Positions 1 through 10,603 of a stretch of 33,181 bases of DNA are shown here, piece after piece. Each line of letters opens with the position of its first letter. The first letter of the stretch is position 1. Under the pieces are notes generated by a model that worked only from the letters and a program-made list of their open reading frames with translations, made no database searches and was not told the origin of the DNA. Both the position numbers and the translations under genes were made by a program. The stretch is from Nephromyces sp. MM_2019 (Eukaryota; Apicomplexa; Aconoidasida; Nephromycida): contig JADHZB010000258.1 of NCBI GenBank assembly GCA_015657535.1, positions 1 to 33,181 on the forward strand, read 5' to 3'.

Positions 1-297
1 TTACATACACACATACACATAATATATATATCATCAAACACAAATAGACGCTCACACATATACAATAACACATATACATTCACATATGTGATCAAACACA
101 TACACACGCACACACACACACGTAAACAAATGAATCATCAAAAATATATATACATATTTAACACATACCACTCCCCTCTTCACCTCCCCATTTTCCAGTC
201 TCCCGCTAAACACAATAAATATTGAATGAGAAAAAGTTGTTTAAGATAAACAATATATACACACACACAAAAAGATGTACGTACATACAACAAAAAA
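1..297. other. Left flank, AC/TA-rich non-coding DNA
   Basis: Mostly short AC- and TA-rich runs. There is a pyrimidine-rich patch around 168-200, which as an acceptor tract could precede a very short terminal plus-strand exon (an open stretch follows the cag at about 197-199). No gene can be supported. The DNA probably separates the ribokinase gene from a neighbour outside the window. Confidence 0.5.
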
Positions 298-307
298 TTT
301 TAAAAAA

Positions 308-320
308 ATTAGCGCCTAAT
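308..320. promoter_or_regulatory. Palindromic motif ATTAGCGCCTAAT, copy 1
   Basis: This 13-mer has perfect 5-bp inverted arms (ATTAG/CTAAT) around a CGC centre. It recurs exactly at 9988-10000, with one more matching flanking base (AATT...). GC-rich words are rare in this AT-rich DNA, so an exact repeat is notable. It lies 78 nt downstream of the ribokinase stop, so if it is a promoter element it more likely serves a gene to the left. A role as a transcription-factor site (E2F-like or ApiAP2-like GCGC core) is inference. Confidence 0.4.
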
Positions 321-397
321 CCCTTTATCAAATTTGGAAACATTGGCGGTATGTTGTCTTTTGGATTGTAGGCATAATGTCTGGGAAGGGAATATAG

Positions 398-1907
398 TTA
401 TTTTTGTAAGAAGTATGTGTCTAACATAGTTAAGTCCGAGTAACTTTTCGAGGTTCCTGGAAGTTTGATTGATTGTCCAGCTACATAGGCTGCACAAAAC
501 AATGCTCTTTCAAGCTCAAAATGGTGTGTAATAAAATGTGTAAATGCCCCACAAAATGAGTCACCTGCTCCAACTGTGTCGACTATATCATTTTGATCAA
601 TTTTGGGTATTTCTACAACGCCACACATTATCTGATGGTTTTTATCTAATGCTATATAATGTATGGGATGGCCTCCATTCGTAACGATTACACATTTTTT
701 GTATCTGTATGTGCCTTGATTGTCTGTGTGTGTGTTTGGAGCGTCTGTGTGTGCATTTTGATTATGTGTGTGTGTGTATTTGTCTGTATGTGTGTTTTTG
801 TCTGTGTGTGGATATTTGTCTGTATATGCGTTTTGAGTGTCTGTGTGTGTATGTGTTTGTGTGCGTATATCAAAAGTGGGTGTGTGAGTGTCTAAACCAT
901 CACAATCTAATACTAATTTGTTATATAATTTATACATATATTGTGTTTGCTGTTTAATATCATTGGGGAATTCTTCACACATAAATTGTTGTGTTTCAAT
1001 TCTATTAAATATTATATAATTACAATCTTTGAAGATTCGATTACTCTCATGTATGTAGGGTGATGGATTATAAATAATTTGGCCATTAGAATTAAAATTT
1101 CTAAATAATTCAATTGCACAAACATTCAACTTCATTGATATTTCATTTTGTAATATAAGCATCTTTGATTTCTTAAATAACCTAATATATATTGAACGAC
1201 ATATATATATATATATAATCAATGTATATATATCAATAATTCAAAACAAACACGCAAATCCACACACAAACAGATATATCAAAATATATATACAAATATA
1301 ACAAAATACACACACTAAATATATATATCAATAATATTAAATACACAAATTATATACATGTATATAAATAGGCTGTATGTATAGATACGATAATTATGTG
1401 TTCAAAATATATATGTGTAAAATATATTGAAATAAATAACAGTTTCGATATGTGTGTAGATAAATGTATATACAATTCTTTATCCCTACACACACATACT
1501 TACTCTACAACACGAGTATGTGTAAAATCATCTTGTGAAAGATAAGAATTTGCACCAGCTACAATAACTATGTTATTTTCACCATTTCTATTAACTAAGA
1601 TTGTAGCAGTCCCAGACATTTGATTTTCCTGTGTTATCAAACCTAATGTGTTTATACCTAAATCATTTAACTGTGATTTATAATATCGTCCATAATTATC
1701 ATCTCCAAACTTAGAAATGAGAGAAATGTGTGTACGAAGTGATTTGGGCGAAAGGAGGGCCATTTGAATAGTTGTATTCACTGCTTTCCCCCCCAAACCT
1801 ACTTCAAACTTACTCCCGCTTATTGTCTCCCCTGCCTGTGGAAATGCCTCAACATATGTTATTAAGTCGATGTTAAACGCCCCAATAACTAATATATTAT
1901 TTAACAT
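398..1907 (-). CDS. Ribokinase (PfkB-family sugar kinase), 2 exons
   Basis: Predicted to phosphorylate ribose with ATP to ribose 5-phosphate in the cytosol. Exon 1 is 1907-1504 and exon 2 is 1181-398, with an intron 1503-1182 (donor GTAAGT, acceptor TTAG). The join is in phase and gives 395 residues. Seen: N-terminal NILVIGAFNIDL (substrate side), GLGGKAVN (PfkB signature 1, normally GGKGAN; the second Gly is Ala here), the N-x-x-E motif in FNRIETQQF (about residue 195), the nucleotide-loop strand VIVTNGG, and DTVGAGDSF near residues 336-344 with the catalytic Asp at 342. The C-terminal AGQSIKLPGTSKSY matches the family end. The protein is longer than usual (about 310) because of a Thr/His/Asp-rich insertion at about residues 232-289. 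The start is the first Met, directly before the first beta strand. Another PfkB sugar kinase is possible. Confidence 0.9.
719..892 (-). repeat. In-frame TG/CA microsatellite within the ribokinase
   Basis: About 58 codons read as imperfect repeats of the type HTDK, THTD and HTHTHTD. At DNA level they are CACACAGACAAA-like units. The insertion sits between the helix after the N-x-x-E motif and the VIVTNGG strand, probably a surface loop. The same TG/CA DNA fills neighbouring non-coding regions, which suggests a non-coding-type repeat expanded inside an exon without breaking the frame. Confidence 0.85.
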
Positions 1908-2721
1908 TTTTATAAAAGTAAAATTGTGTGTAGGAGGGATGGTTAATGGGAGGTGAGGAGGGGGAGGGGAGAATCGAATGGAGTGCGTGGGTGTAATTGG
2001 GAGTGTTGAATCAATAGGTCAGTTAGTATGTGTGTGTAAGTTTATAAGATGTAGTGTGTTTTGGAAAATTAGATGAATTCTGAAAAGATTTAATATCTAA
2101 TAAAATGTGTGAGCGTTATAAATTATGCCAGTTTGTGTGTTTAAAGTATGTATTTTCTATATTTGTGTTTAGTATGTGTATGTTTGATGTATAGGTTTGA
2201 TGTGTTTAATGTATTTAACTATGTAGGATGTGTGTAAGTTTAATATCTTGTGTGTGGCATTGTATTACATATGATGCACTCTAAAGGTGTGTAACGTATT
2301 ATTTTGTATTCTATCAAACTTTGTATTTATAGTGTAAATAATATAGGGTATACATCTATGATTAGATAAATATACACCAAACACATACTTTTAAACATAA
2401 ATAAATTTATGTACTCATCCAACAAGTAATTTTATTTCAAAATCACACACACACATAATGACGAAGATGTGTATATGTATCTGGAAAATAATTATGTTTA
2501 TGTAACATTCATACACATACATAATGAAAAATTGGATTTTATGAGATATTTTACACATGCATATAATAACAAACATATATATATGTTTTAAAATTTTCAA
2601 AACATATCCATATACATAGTCAACAATTTGTATATATATATATATATAATAATTATTTTGACGATTTTTTCATTGAAAATGTGTATTCTAAGTTAAAACA
2701 GATTAGATATTTAATTCAAAA
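1908..2721. other. Intergenic, TG-rich, with a G-rich patch
   Basis: This spacer lies upstream of the ribokinase start and downstream of the TOM7-like stop. It is dominated by TGTGTG-type runs on the plus strand and by AT-rich DNA. A G-rich block at 1933-1969 stands out. The open frame at 2415-2600 on the minus strand is low-complexity and not supported as a gene. Confidence 0.6.
1933..1969 (+). promoter_or_regulatory. G-rich tract, possible quadruplex
   Basis: Four runs of three or more G (about 1936-1938, 1948-1950, 1960-1964, 1966-1969) lie 25-60 nt upstream of the ribokinase ATG, on the strand opposite to the coding strand. The loops are about 9, 9 and 1 nt, so a quadruplex is possible but not ideal. 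In DNA this AT-rich the block is striking. A regulatory role is inference. Confidence 0.35.
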
Positions 2722-3391
2722 TTAATAAATAATTAATCGAATAAGATTTGATGGGCTCATTGTAAATTCTTGTGTGTAAGCCAAACCAAATATAAACACT
2801 GCTGGGATAGCCCCAAAATGAATAATTGTGTGTAAATAATTATGCCACAGTCTCCCTGAAAATGTGTACATCTAAACACACACACATAAAGATATATATA
2901 GATGTATATATATTGTGTTAACTTGAGTATAATTAATATATGTATTAGGGAGTAGAGGGGGGAGGGATGGCGTTTATATATGTATAGGTGAGCAGGTTGT
3001 GAGGGAGGAGGATGGGTGAGTTGTATGAGTGCTTAGGTTATGTATATCGTGTAGGTAGTTGTGTATAGGAGTGGAATCTAAGTTGTTGGGGGTGTGTACA
3101 ATGTGTGTGTGTGTGTTGTGTGTCTGTGTGTTGTGTGTCTGCAAAGTGTGTGAGATGTATTGGGTGTGATGTATTGTGTGTGATGTATTGCGTGTGAAGT
3201 GTTGAGTGTTTAAAGTTTTTCGTGTGTTATGTGTGTATGTTTTAGAAAATAAAAATAAACATATAAAAAAGTGTGTAATGAAGCTTGAGATAATAATAAG
3301 GTGTATGGAGGTGTATGGAGGTGTCAACGTCGTAATTTACCTTTGAGTAATATTTACCCATTGTTGATTGAGCTTTAGCAAGTGTTGACAT
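2722..3391 (-). CDS. TOM7-like mitochondrial outer-membrane translocase subunit, 2 exons
   Basis: This 55-residue protein is too small and split for ORF calling. Exon 1 is 3391-3358 (MSTLAKAQSTM then G) and exon 2 is 2855-2722, ending in TAA. The intron 3357-2856 (502 nt) has donor GTAAAT and acceptor TTTCAG after a T-rich tract; the phase-1 join is exact. Exon 2 reads RLWHNYLHTIIHFGAIPAVF followed by IFGLAYTQEFTMSPSNLIRL. This matches TOM7 architecture: a short cytosolic N-terminus, one membrane helix carrying the G-x-I-P motif (family G-F-I-P), and a short tail with a P-rich turn before a final helix. TOM7 normally has about 55-60 residues and tunes assembly of the TOM complex. An alternative donor six codons later (AAG|GTAAAT) would put exon 2 in a wrong frame. 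The family call rests on the motif and size; another small mitochondrial membrane protein is possible. Confidence 0.65.
2945..3327. repeat. TG-rich repeat DNA inside the TOM7-like intron
   Basis: Purine-rich DNA (about 2947-3020) is followed by TG-rich imperfect repeats (GTGTGTTGTGTGTCTG, then TGTGATGTATTG) to about 3240. A 117-codon minus-strand open frame here (Thr/His-rich) is a by-product of the repeat and has no family resemblance. Confidence 0.7.
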
Positions 3392-4654
3392 TTTTAGGCG
3401 TTTTCTAAGATAACTTAGAATTTGTGCAAGTATATATAAAATAAGAATAATAATTATATAAATAATGATTCAAAATAATCAGTATGATATTATGTCTTTA
3501 TACACATATACACAAAAAGAAGATGTAATAAACGTACTACTTATTGTATGAGTGAATATTTTTTAAGGTTTAAATTGTTTGTGTGTGTAGATGGGTATAA
3601 TTAATCTCATATAGTTTGAGAATATTTGATGAAGGTTATCAGTGTGTATGTGTGTGTATTATAGGTATAAGTGTGTTAAAACATGATTGATTAATTGTAT
3701 AAGTGTAAAGCAAATGTCTATAATGTAGTTTAAGCTCCTATTATCAATGGGCGTTTGTGTATATAAGAACTATGCTACTTGTGATATGTATGTGTTACTT
3801 TGTGTATGCTGTATGTGTATTTGTATGTTTGAGTGTGTGTAGGTAGTACTTGTAGTGTGTCTGAGTGTGTTTATGCATAAGTGTGATTTGTAGCACATGT
3901 ATTTTATCTTATATATTTTCATAACCTACATGTGTGTGTGTTACTAGTGGAGATAATTTAATATTTTATAATCAAACATATATTTATGTGAATGTAAGCA
4001 ATACTTTTGTTGTTTTTCACTTTTTTTTATTAAAATGTGTAACTTTTTGTTACTCATATGTAACATTAATTTATAAGCCTTAAATATCAGTTTACAAAAC
4101 ATATGCTAGTATAAAGATATATATATATATAATAGTTTTATTAGTTTTATTAATTGTTTTAGGTGTTGAAATTTGTATATTTTTGAAGTTTTAAAAAATT
4201 TATATTTTTGTAAGTTTGAACAAATTATTCTTTATTTCAAAAAAAATTTATTTGTGTGCGTTTATAAGCTTGTGCGTCTGTCGATATATACTTGAATTTG
4301 TTTGTGGAAAATATTTTTTATAAATCTTTATGTGTGTAAGTTTAATTTAGAGGAGTGTGAGTAATTGTGTGTATTTTAATTTGATTCTATATGATTTCAT
4401 GTGTAAATCTGATTTTTTATAGGGAAGTGTGAATTTCTTTGTGTGAACTTGTGAGCCTGATTTTATATATCTGCATGTGTGTAAGTATGATTTTGTGTGT
4501 ATTTGTATGTGAATCTGACTTTATATGTCCATGTATGTGTGTGTGCATTTGATTTTATCTTAACAAAAAATGTGTGTGTACCAAGCGGATGTTTGAAATA
4601 GATTGTTGTAATATTTTTATTTATTATTTTTCATTCTTTCAATAATTTTCAAAT
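3392..4654. other. Intergenic, TG-rich
   Basis: The spacer between TOM7-like (5' side) and DIM1 (3' side) is TGTGTG-rich and AT-rich throughout. Just upstream of the TOM7-like ATG the plus strand reads TTTTTAGGCGTTTTC, which shares TTAGGCG with the reverse complement of the 13-bp palindromic motif. No gene can be supported. Confidence 0.5.
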
Positions 4655-6967
4655 TTAATTGTCGGGATCATCTGCTGCATCCTCTTCAAGATAACCTATA
4701 AGATTTTAATATATATATATATATATGTGTTTATGTGTATTATTGTTCTAATATATATATGTATATATGCGAGTCTGCACATATATATTGTTTTATGCTT
4801 GTATGTGAATTTGAATTCTACAGCTTAATGTGAAATTGTTGCTCAACTCAAAAGATCAAAATTGGTGTGTGGTCAGAGCATGTGTGTATGTAATGGATAT
4901 AAATCAAAATATATGTGTGTGTAATGAATACATAAAATCATATCTGTGATGTTTGTAAATTTTAGTTTTCATATACTATATTTTCAATTACTTAGATTAT
5001 TCAAGTTTTGCTTGTTCCCAACTAAATTCATAAAATGAATTCCCTCTCGATTGAATGCTAATAATAATTTGAAAAATGATTCAATGTCAATAGTAATACT
5101 TCTCGAATTTGATAGCCCTGTTGATTCTAGTATTCCTAAACATAATTCCTAAATACAAAAACCCACACATTTTGGTTTAGATCGATAAAACAGGTATAAA
5201 ATTTAATAATTTTATACCCACAAATTGATGTATTGTATATACATACGAAATGGAAGTGAATAAAAAAGATTATACACTATCTTTAGAAGCTCATAGAAGC
5301 ATATAAACAACAATTTAGTTATATATATATAGCTATACTGACATACTCAGATATAAACACTCATGCATTCAGGTATATTAGTACACACATATACACACAA
5401 AGCATACATATTCATAGGCAAACATATCAATACATACAAATACATATATGTAGGTCCCCGCATACATGTACTAATACATCCATATATATTTGAATATATT
5501 CACATACTCATACATACACACACACGTACCTTAAAGCTGAGTGTTGATGGCTTAATAGAATTGAGTGAGCAAAATGTCTTGTAGTTTGTTTCCAACATAT
5601 TGAGGGTGGAATTTTGGTTAAATATTGCATGAAGTGTCTTTTTCTTTCTGGAAAAACAAATTCGAATCAATCCATCCCATTCGTTAAAATCTATCTGAAA
5701 ACATAAAGTTAAATACAAAAATAATTAGATGATTTGTAGTTGTATTCTCAAGAAAATGTGCACATATATTCCTATGGGATGGTGTACAATGTTCATAGAT
5801 TTATATAAACCTGCATTATTCTCTGAGCTACAGTGTATATACTCACACACATAGATACATAATTAAATGATGTATATTGACTTACGTTTAAGGGTGGGTT
5901 ACGAGGTATGAGTTTTACAACAACTGAGTCTACCTTCGGTGGTGGGTTGAAACTACCTGCAGATACTTTACACACTCTAGTGACTTTACAAAATAGACGT
6001 GTGTTGATGGCTAATCGACCATAATTTTTATCATTTGGTTCTGCCAGTAATCTATCTGCAAATTCTTTCTGAAACATTAATACTGCACACCTATAAAATT
6101 GGAAGGGAGGTCGGGTATTAGTTATGATATAGCTTATATATACATGCATCGAACAAAAATATATTATATTTACAGTATATAGTACATGGTATATGTAAGA
6201 TAAGCACATCGTAAAGGACAAAATATACCAATTCCTAATACCAAGAAAGAAAAGTTCGTTTGCAGTATATCATAAACACATGATACAATCATGAGCTAAA
6301 AATCAATAATTAGGAGCATGTGTTCACACACACAAAAAAGTAGCTAGGGATAAAAAACGTACACACAAAAAGACAGAGAAAACACACACACATGCGCTAT
6401 AACCAACCTAAAGATGGGCTTATGTGATAGCAATTTGAAGAGGAAGGGGCTAGAAATCTGGTAGGGTAAATTGGCTGTGCATACATCAAATCTACCAAAC
6501 TCAGAGCGCAAGGCATCACCGTGAACGGTCTCCAGGTTTGTTAAGCCATTTGATAGTGCTCTCTTCTTCACTTCATTAACCATTCTTTCATCAATATCAA
6601 TCACAACTACTTTCTTTGCGAGAGGTAGCAGCTTGACAGTCAAATTCCCTGTACCCGGGCCAATCTCTAGTACGATGTCAGAGGACCGTATGTCGGAAGC
6701 AACGACGATTTTATCGAGTACTCCGGGGTTCTTGAGTAAGTGTTGTCCCCGCTTCTTATTGAGGAGGAGACCTACAGACGGACCTGTTGATATTCGAATG
6801 AAGCTCTGTTTGTTGCTGTTGTCTGACCTCTTCTTCTTCATGTTGGCTGATATTTGGTACTGCAGGGCAGTCAGATGATGTATGGCTTTAAAATTTTCTG
6901 TGGATTTTGTATATGCGGAGGTATTTAGACGTTTAAATGGGTTAAATAAATCCCTCAAAAATAACAT
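4655..6967 (-). CDS. DIM1: 18S rRNA dimethyladenosine transferase (DIM1/DIMT1, KsgA family), 5 exons
   Basis: An SAM-dependent enzyme that dimethylates two adjacent adenosines near the 3' end of 18S rRNA during nucleolar small-subunit maturation. Exons: 6967-6408, 6090-5886, 5694-5530, 5148-4992, 4695-4655; all phases join and give 375 residues. Seen: [12 protein letters not shown] motif [13 protein letters not shown] (about 99-110), VVVIDIDE, catalytic [10 protein letters not shown] (166-175), [38 protein letters not shown], and the C-terminal STGLSNSRS...EGIHF typical of eukaryotic DIM1. The first 42 residues (basic and hydrophobic) precede a second Met (M43, codon at 6841-6839) that fits the usual start; the extension is either a targeting peptide or misread leader. 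Exon 5, encoding an acidic tail ([12 protein letters not shown]), is phase-compatible but optional: without it the frame stops at 4984 (364 residues). Donor 1 is GTTGGT. Confidence 0.93.
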
Positions 6968-8582
6968 TTACAAAGAATTCCTCGTTTTTAGAACAATTTT
7001 TGTGTCCAATTTATCGTTTTTGTTGATAATTCATCAAACTAAAAATTGTTCATCGAGTGTATGTGCATGTGTCGAAGTTATTTTGTATATACGAGCTCTT
7101 TCTATATCTGTCTTTGCTCTTATATATAGGAAGAGTATGTATTTGTGATTAATGAGATGGAGGAATCATCATATATACCTATTAAATCTGTTTTGTATGT
7201 GTTTGAACATGTTGGTTAAAAGCATCCTTATTCATTCTAGTATATTGTAACGATTGTTATGTGTATAGAAATTGTGTTATCTATTTAGAATGGTTATATA
7301 ATAGGAGTGTGTAGCTTGCATATATTTTATATATACATATGTAGTAAGCTTATCTAGTGTACATATATAGCATGCTTGTGAGTAGAAACTACTTATTAAA
7401 CTTTGAACTTGTTGATTTTAAATGATACACTTTTGTGAACTATGATAATTACTTTGTGTTATCTTTTTATATTAATAATATTATCTAAAAATCTTTTTGT
7501 TAAGTTGCCTTAAATGTATATTTAATATTTACATATGTTTTCTTTGTTTAGTTACTTTACTTAATGTCTGTTTAATCAATTTTCTTTTTCGAATATATAT
7601 TACTTCTGACTTTTTTGTTATATAATATTCTTATTATAATATTATGCCTTTTACTATCCAACTGTGTAAGCATACTACTTGCTGTATTTATTCAATAAGG
7701 TGTGGTTTGTATATGTAGCTATGTGTTATACACATGAATGAAGTTATAGACCTCATGAATTTTATTATAAATAAATATATAAATAAATTAAAGTGTTTAG
7801 GCAAATGGTTCCTTAAGTTACTTTCTATAAAAAGTGACTATTGTTATGGACGAAACTTTAAAATCAAATATATAAAAAATCCCAATCTAAATTCTTAGTG
7901 AGATATAGAATACTTTTTAAGGTGGATTTCATATATAATTATTTATAAAGATATACAAAGGTGTTTTATTTTGTTAGTAAGTAAAAATTAATATGGGAAT
8001 AAAAAATTTATATTGCAAAAAATAAAAAGTTATAAAAAAAAGATAAGTGGAATAAATTTTTCGGTGTAAAAAGAGAATTGTAACGAGACGAAAAAACAAA
8101 TTTCAAGTCAGTATATATACAATAAAATTTTTGAAATTAAAATTTTACAAAGTATTATAATGGGTAATGAAGTAGATTATATAGAAAAAAAAGAAGTTCA
8201 AATTTCAATTGTTATATACATATATGTTTATATATACATATATATATTATGCTAATATTGTTGTTATTTATATAAATGGTGTAATTTAAATAATTATTTT
8301 TGCGGAATTTTTCTTTATTATTCCTAATTTCACTAACTCAATTGTAAAATGAACGGTTTTGCACACTTGAACCCATTATTTAATTAATTTCCGAATGTCT
8401 TAGGTGTGAATGTATATAGAAAAGTACAAGAGCATTTATATACAAAAATAATTTTGGTAATAAATTGTTTTTATTAGAAAGTGTGTAGATGTTTAAATGT
8501 TTTTATAGATCTTCAGTATGGTATGACTGTAATTCATGTTCAACTTGAATAAAGAATGATGCTTGTGAAAAAAATTGAATAT
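6968..8582. other. Intergenic, AT-rich
   Basis: The spacer between the DIM1 start and the CCCH-protein stop is very AT-rich with short TATA/TG runs and no frame that looks like protein. Short ATG frames near 6882 and 7154 show no family resemblance and no convincing splicing. It should hold the DIM1 promoter and the CCCH 3' untranslated region. Confidence 0.55.
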
Positions 8583-9932
8583 CTATGAAGAACGCAATCG
8601 TAATTCATTTACACCGTGTGCATATCGACAAGACCTTCCTCTTGTGCATACCCCATAACGCATAAAATCAGGGCATAGTGATGTTTTGAAAAACTCATTA
8701 GTTGCTCTTAATTCAACTTCTGTGTGTGCATGTTTGCAATGTTCTCCGAATTTACACCTACCCATTTGGAAGTCTGTGCAAATTCTTGTTTTGGATAGAT
8801 CTGGTCGATCTCTTAGTTCATCTAAACTATGTGCAAATGCGCAATGTAGACCATTCGCACATTTTCCATTTCGTAAAAAGTGTCTACATAATTGTGTCTT
8901 CTCCAAACGCTTGGTTATTGATGGTAATAATTTGCAATTTTCTTTAAGATGAGTTTTAGTACAATTTGACACGTCTGAATCATTATCTGTATGTAATAAT
9001 ATTAAATTGCATTTTATAAAAGAATTATAAGTTGCAGTCAAAGTAAAGTGAATGTTAATTGTCCGTAGGTCAAGATAGTGTAGTTGGTATCAAAAGCTGT
9101 GTATAGTGTAAGTTAGATAGATTAAAATATGTGTATAAAAAATGCCATAAAATATATGTAATAATATATTTATGTTGTGTTAGTTTAATTTCTACACATA
9201 GTGAAAGAACAACTTTCAAAACTTACCCAGCATCTGCATATTAAGTTTCTTTAGAAAATTGGAGATATACTGTGAATTGTCTTGGTGGTATTTGGGTAAG
9301 ATATGATGATGATCACCTTCTACTGAGTCAGACTCCGAGTGATTAGTAGAAGCCAAGGAGAAGCATTCTGTATGGGACCAATCATGTAAATCTTCTTCTG
9401 GATAATTAAAACTATTTTCAATTTCATTGGATCGATAATTAAGTTTATTATTGTTAGGGGTAGGAAGACTGTAATTGCTTACTCCCAGGTTTAGGAGTTC
9501 TTTAATTATGTTGTTGAAATCATGACTGGATGAATCACTATTCCTATAATCCGCTTGTCTATCGTTTAGTGTGGTGGTGTTATAATTACTGTTAGCTAGT
9601 CTATTGATGTTATATTGTTTATAACTATGTGGTTCTGGATTGTTGTAAGTGCGCTCATTCACACCTCCATATAATTCAAGTATCCTCTTTAATTCATTTT
9701 CTGTCCTTGATTGTGGTGGATTGTATCGATAAGAATTATTCATATTGTTTCCGTAGAGTTCACCTTTCTCATTTTGTTGGGATGAAAAGTTGGATGGGTA
9801 AGGCTCATTTAGATAATCAGAGGTTTTGTTTGTGTTCTCTAATAATCGGAGACTAGATTTAATTGTCTCTTTTAAATCACTTATCTCAGATTGTGAAAAT
9901 GTTGAAAGAAAATCGTGATGGTTATGCATCAT
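8583..9932 (-). CDS. Triple CCCH zinc-finger (TIS11/TTP-like) RNA-binding protein, 2 exons
   Basis: Likely binds AU-rich mRNA and controls its stability or translation. Exon 1 is 9932-9227 and exon 2 is 8986-8583, with intron 9226-8987 (GTAAGT...CAG); phase 1 joins exactly and gives 369 residues. The N-terminal 235 residues are Asn/Ser/Tyr-rich and probably disordered. The C-terminus has three fingers: C-x8-C-x5-C-x3-H (269-288), C-x7-C-x5-C-x3-H (305-323) and C-x8-C-x5-C-x3-H (340-359). Each is led by K-T-x-(L/I)-C and each is followed by the same E-L-R tripeptide, so the fingers look like a roughly 36-residue unit repeated three times. The KTxLC lead-in is the mark of the TTP family. Start: first Met of the long N-terminal frame (MM; the second is possible). 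The 13-bp palindrome lies 56 nt upstream. Confidence 0.88.
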
Positions 9933-9987
9933 AGCGATCTGTATGGTGAGAATTTTTTATTAATATGGGCAAAGTTAATTTATGGTA

Positions 9988-10000
9988 ATTAGCGCCTAAT
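9988..10000. promoter_or_regulatory. Palindromic motif ATTAGCGCCTAAT, copy 2
   Basis: Exact second copy of the 13-mer at 308-320. It lies 56 nt upstream of the CCCH-protein ATG, a position that fits a core promoter element on either strand because the arms are palindromic. The factor is unknown. Confidence 0.5.
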
Positions 10001-10603
10001 GATTTTGGCTGGGTGAGAAAGAACTTTATGAGCTCGTTGATTGGTATAATTATACTCTAAAAGATGAATCTATGGTTTTCCGTGTGTATACAAGGTTTTT
10101 GAGAGGTGACTTCTGGTGGAAAAAATTGTTTTTATGCCAAAATATTGAGGATTTTTTAATTTTTATGTTTGCAGGATTAATAACTTAATCCTTTATCGCG
10201 TAGTCAAAATGTGTAAATATAGTTACTATTTACAATACATAAAACGTAAATCAACTCTGTAATACTAATTAATAAACCTTTTTATGGAAAATAGGGAATA
10301 CACCCAAAATTGATGGTAATTGTATATTTGTGTCCTGTGTGCCTGTGAGTGTTTAGTTGGAGTGATGGTGTTTGTGATGATGTGTATGGCAATGATGCCT
10401 CATAGTTACGAAATGGTGATACATTTGTGATACAATTTCAGTCGTTTGAGATATCATTGAAAGCAGGGGAAGAAATTAAAATATGTACATACACGCACAG
10501 AATTTATACTAATAATTTAAAACTCGTAAAATTTTTGCTTGTTGTTAATTATTTGTTGATCTATTTCTTGGAGTGTTGTAAATGTTTTTATTATTGAAAT
10601 ATT

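Noticed and set aside
659..957. Plus-strand ORFs rich in Cys and Val (78 and 82 codons)
   Set aside because: They are antisense to the CA-repeat block of the ribokinase exon and have no family resemblance.
2974..3327. 117-codon Thr/His-rich minus-strand ORF
   Set aside because: Made of TG/CA repeat DNA and lies inside the intron of the TOM7-like gene.
5363..5584. 73-codon plus-strand ORF
   Set aside because: Covers DIM1 intron 3 and the antisense of exon 3; low-complexity.
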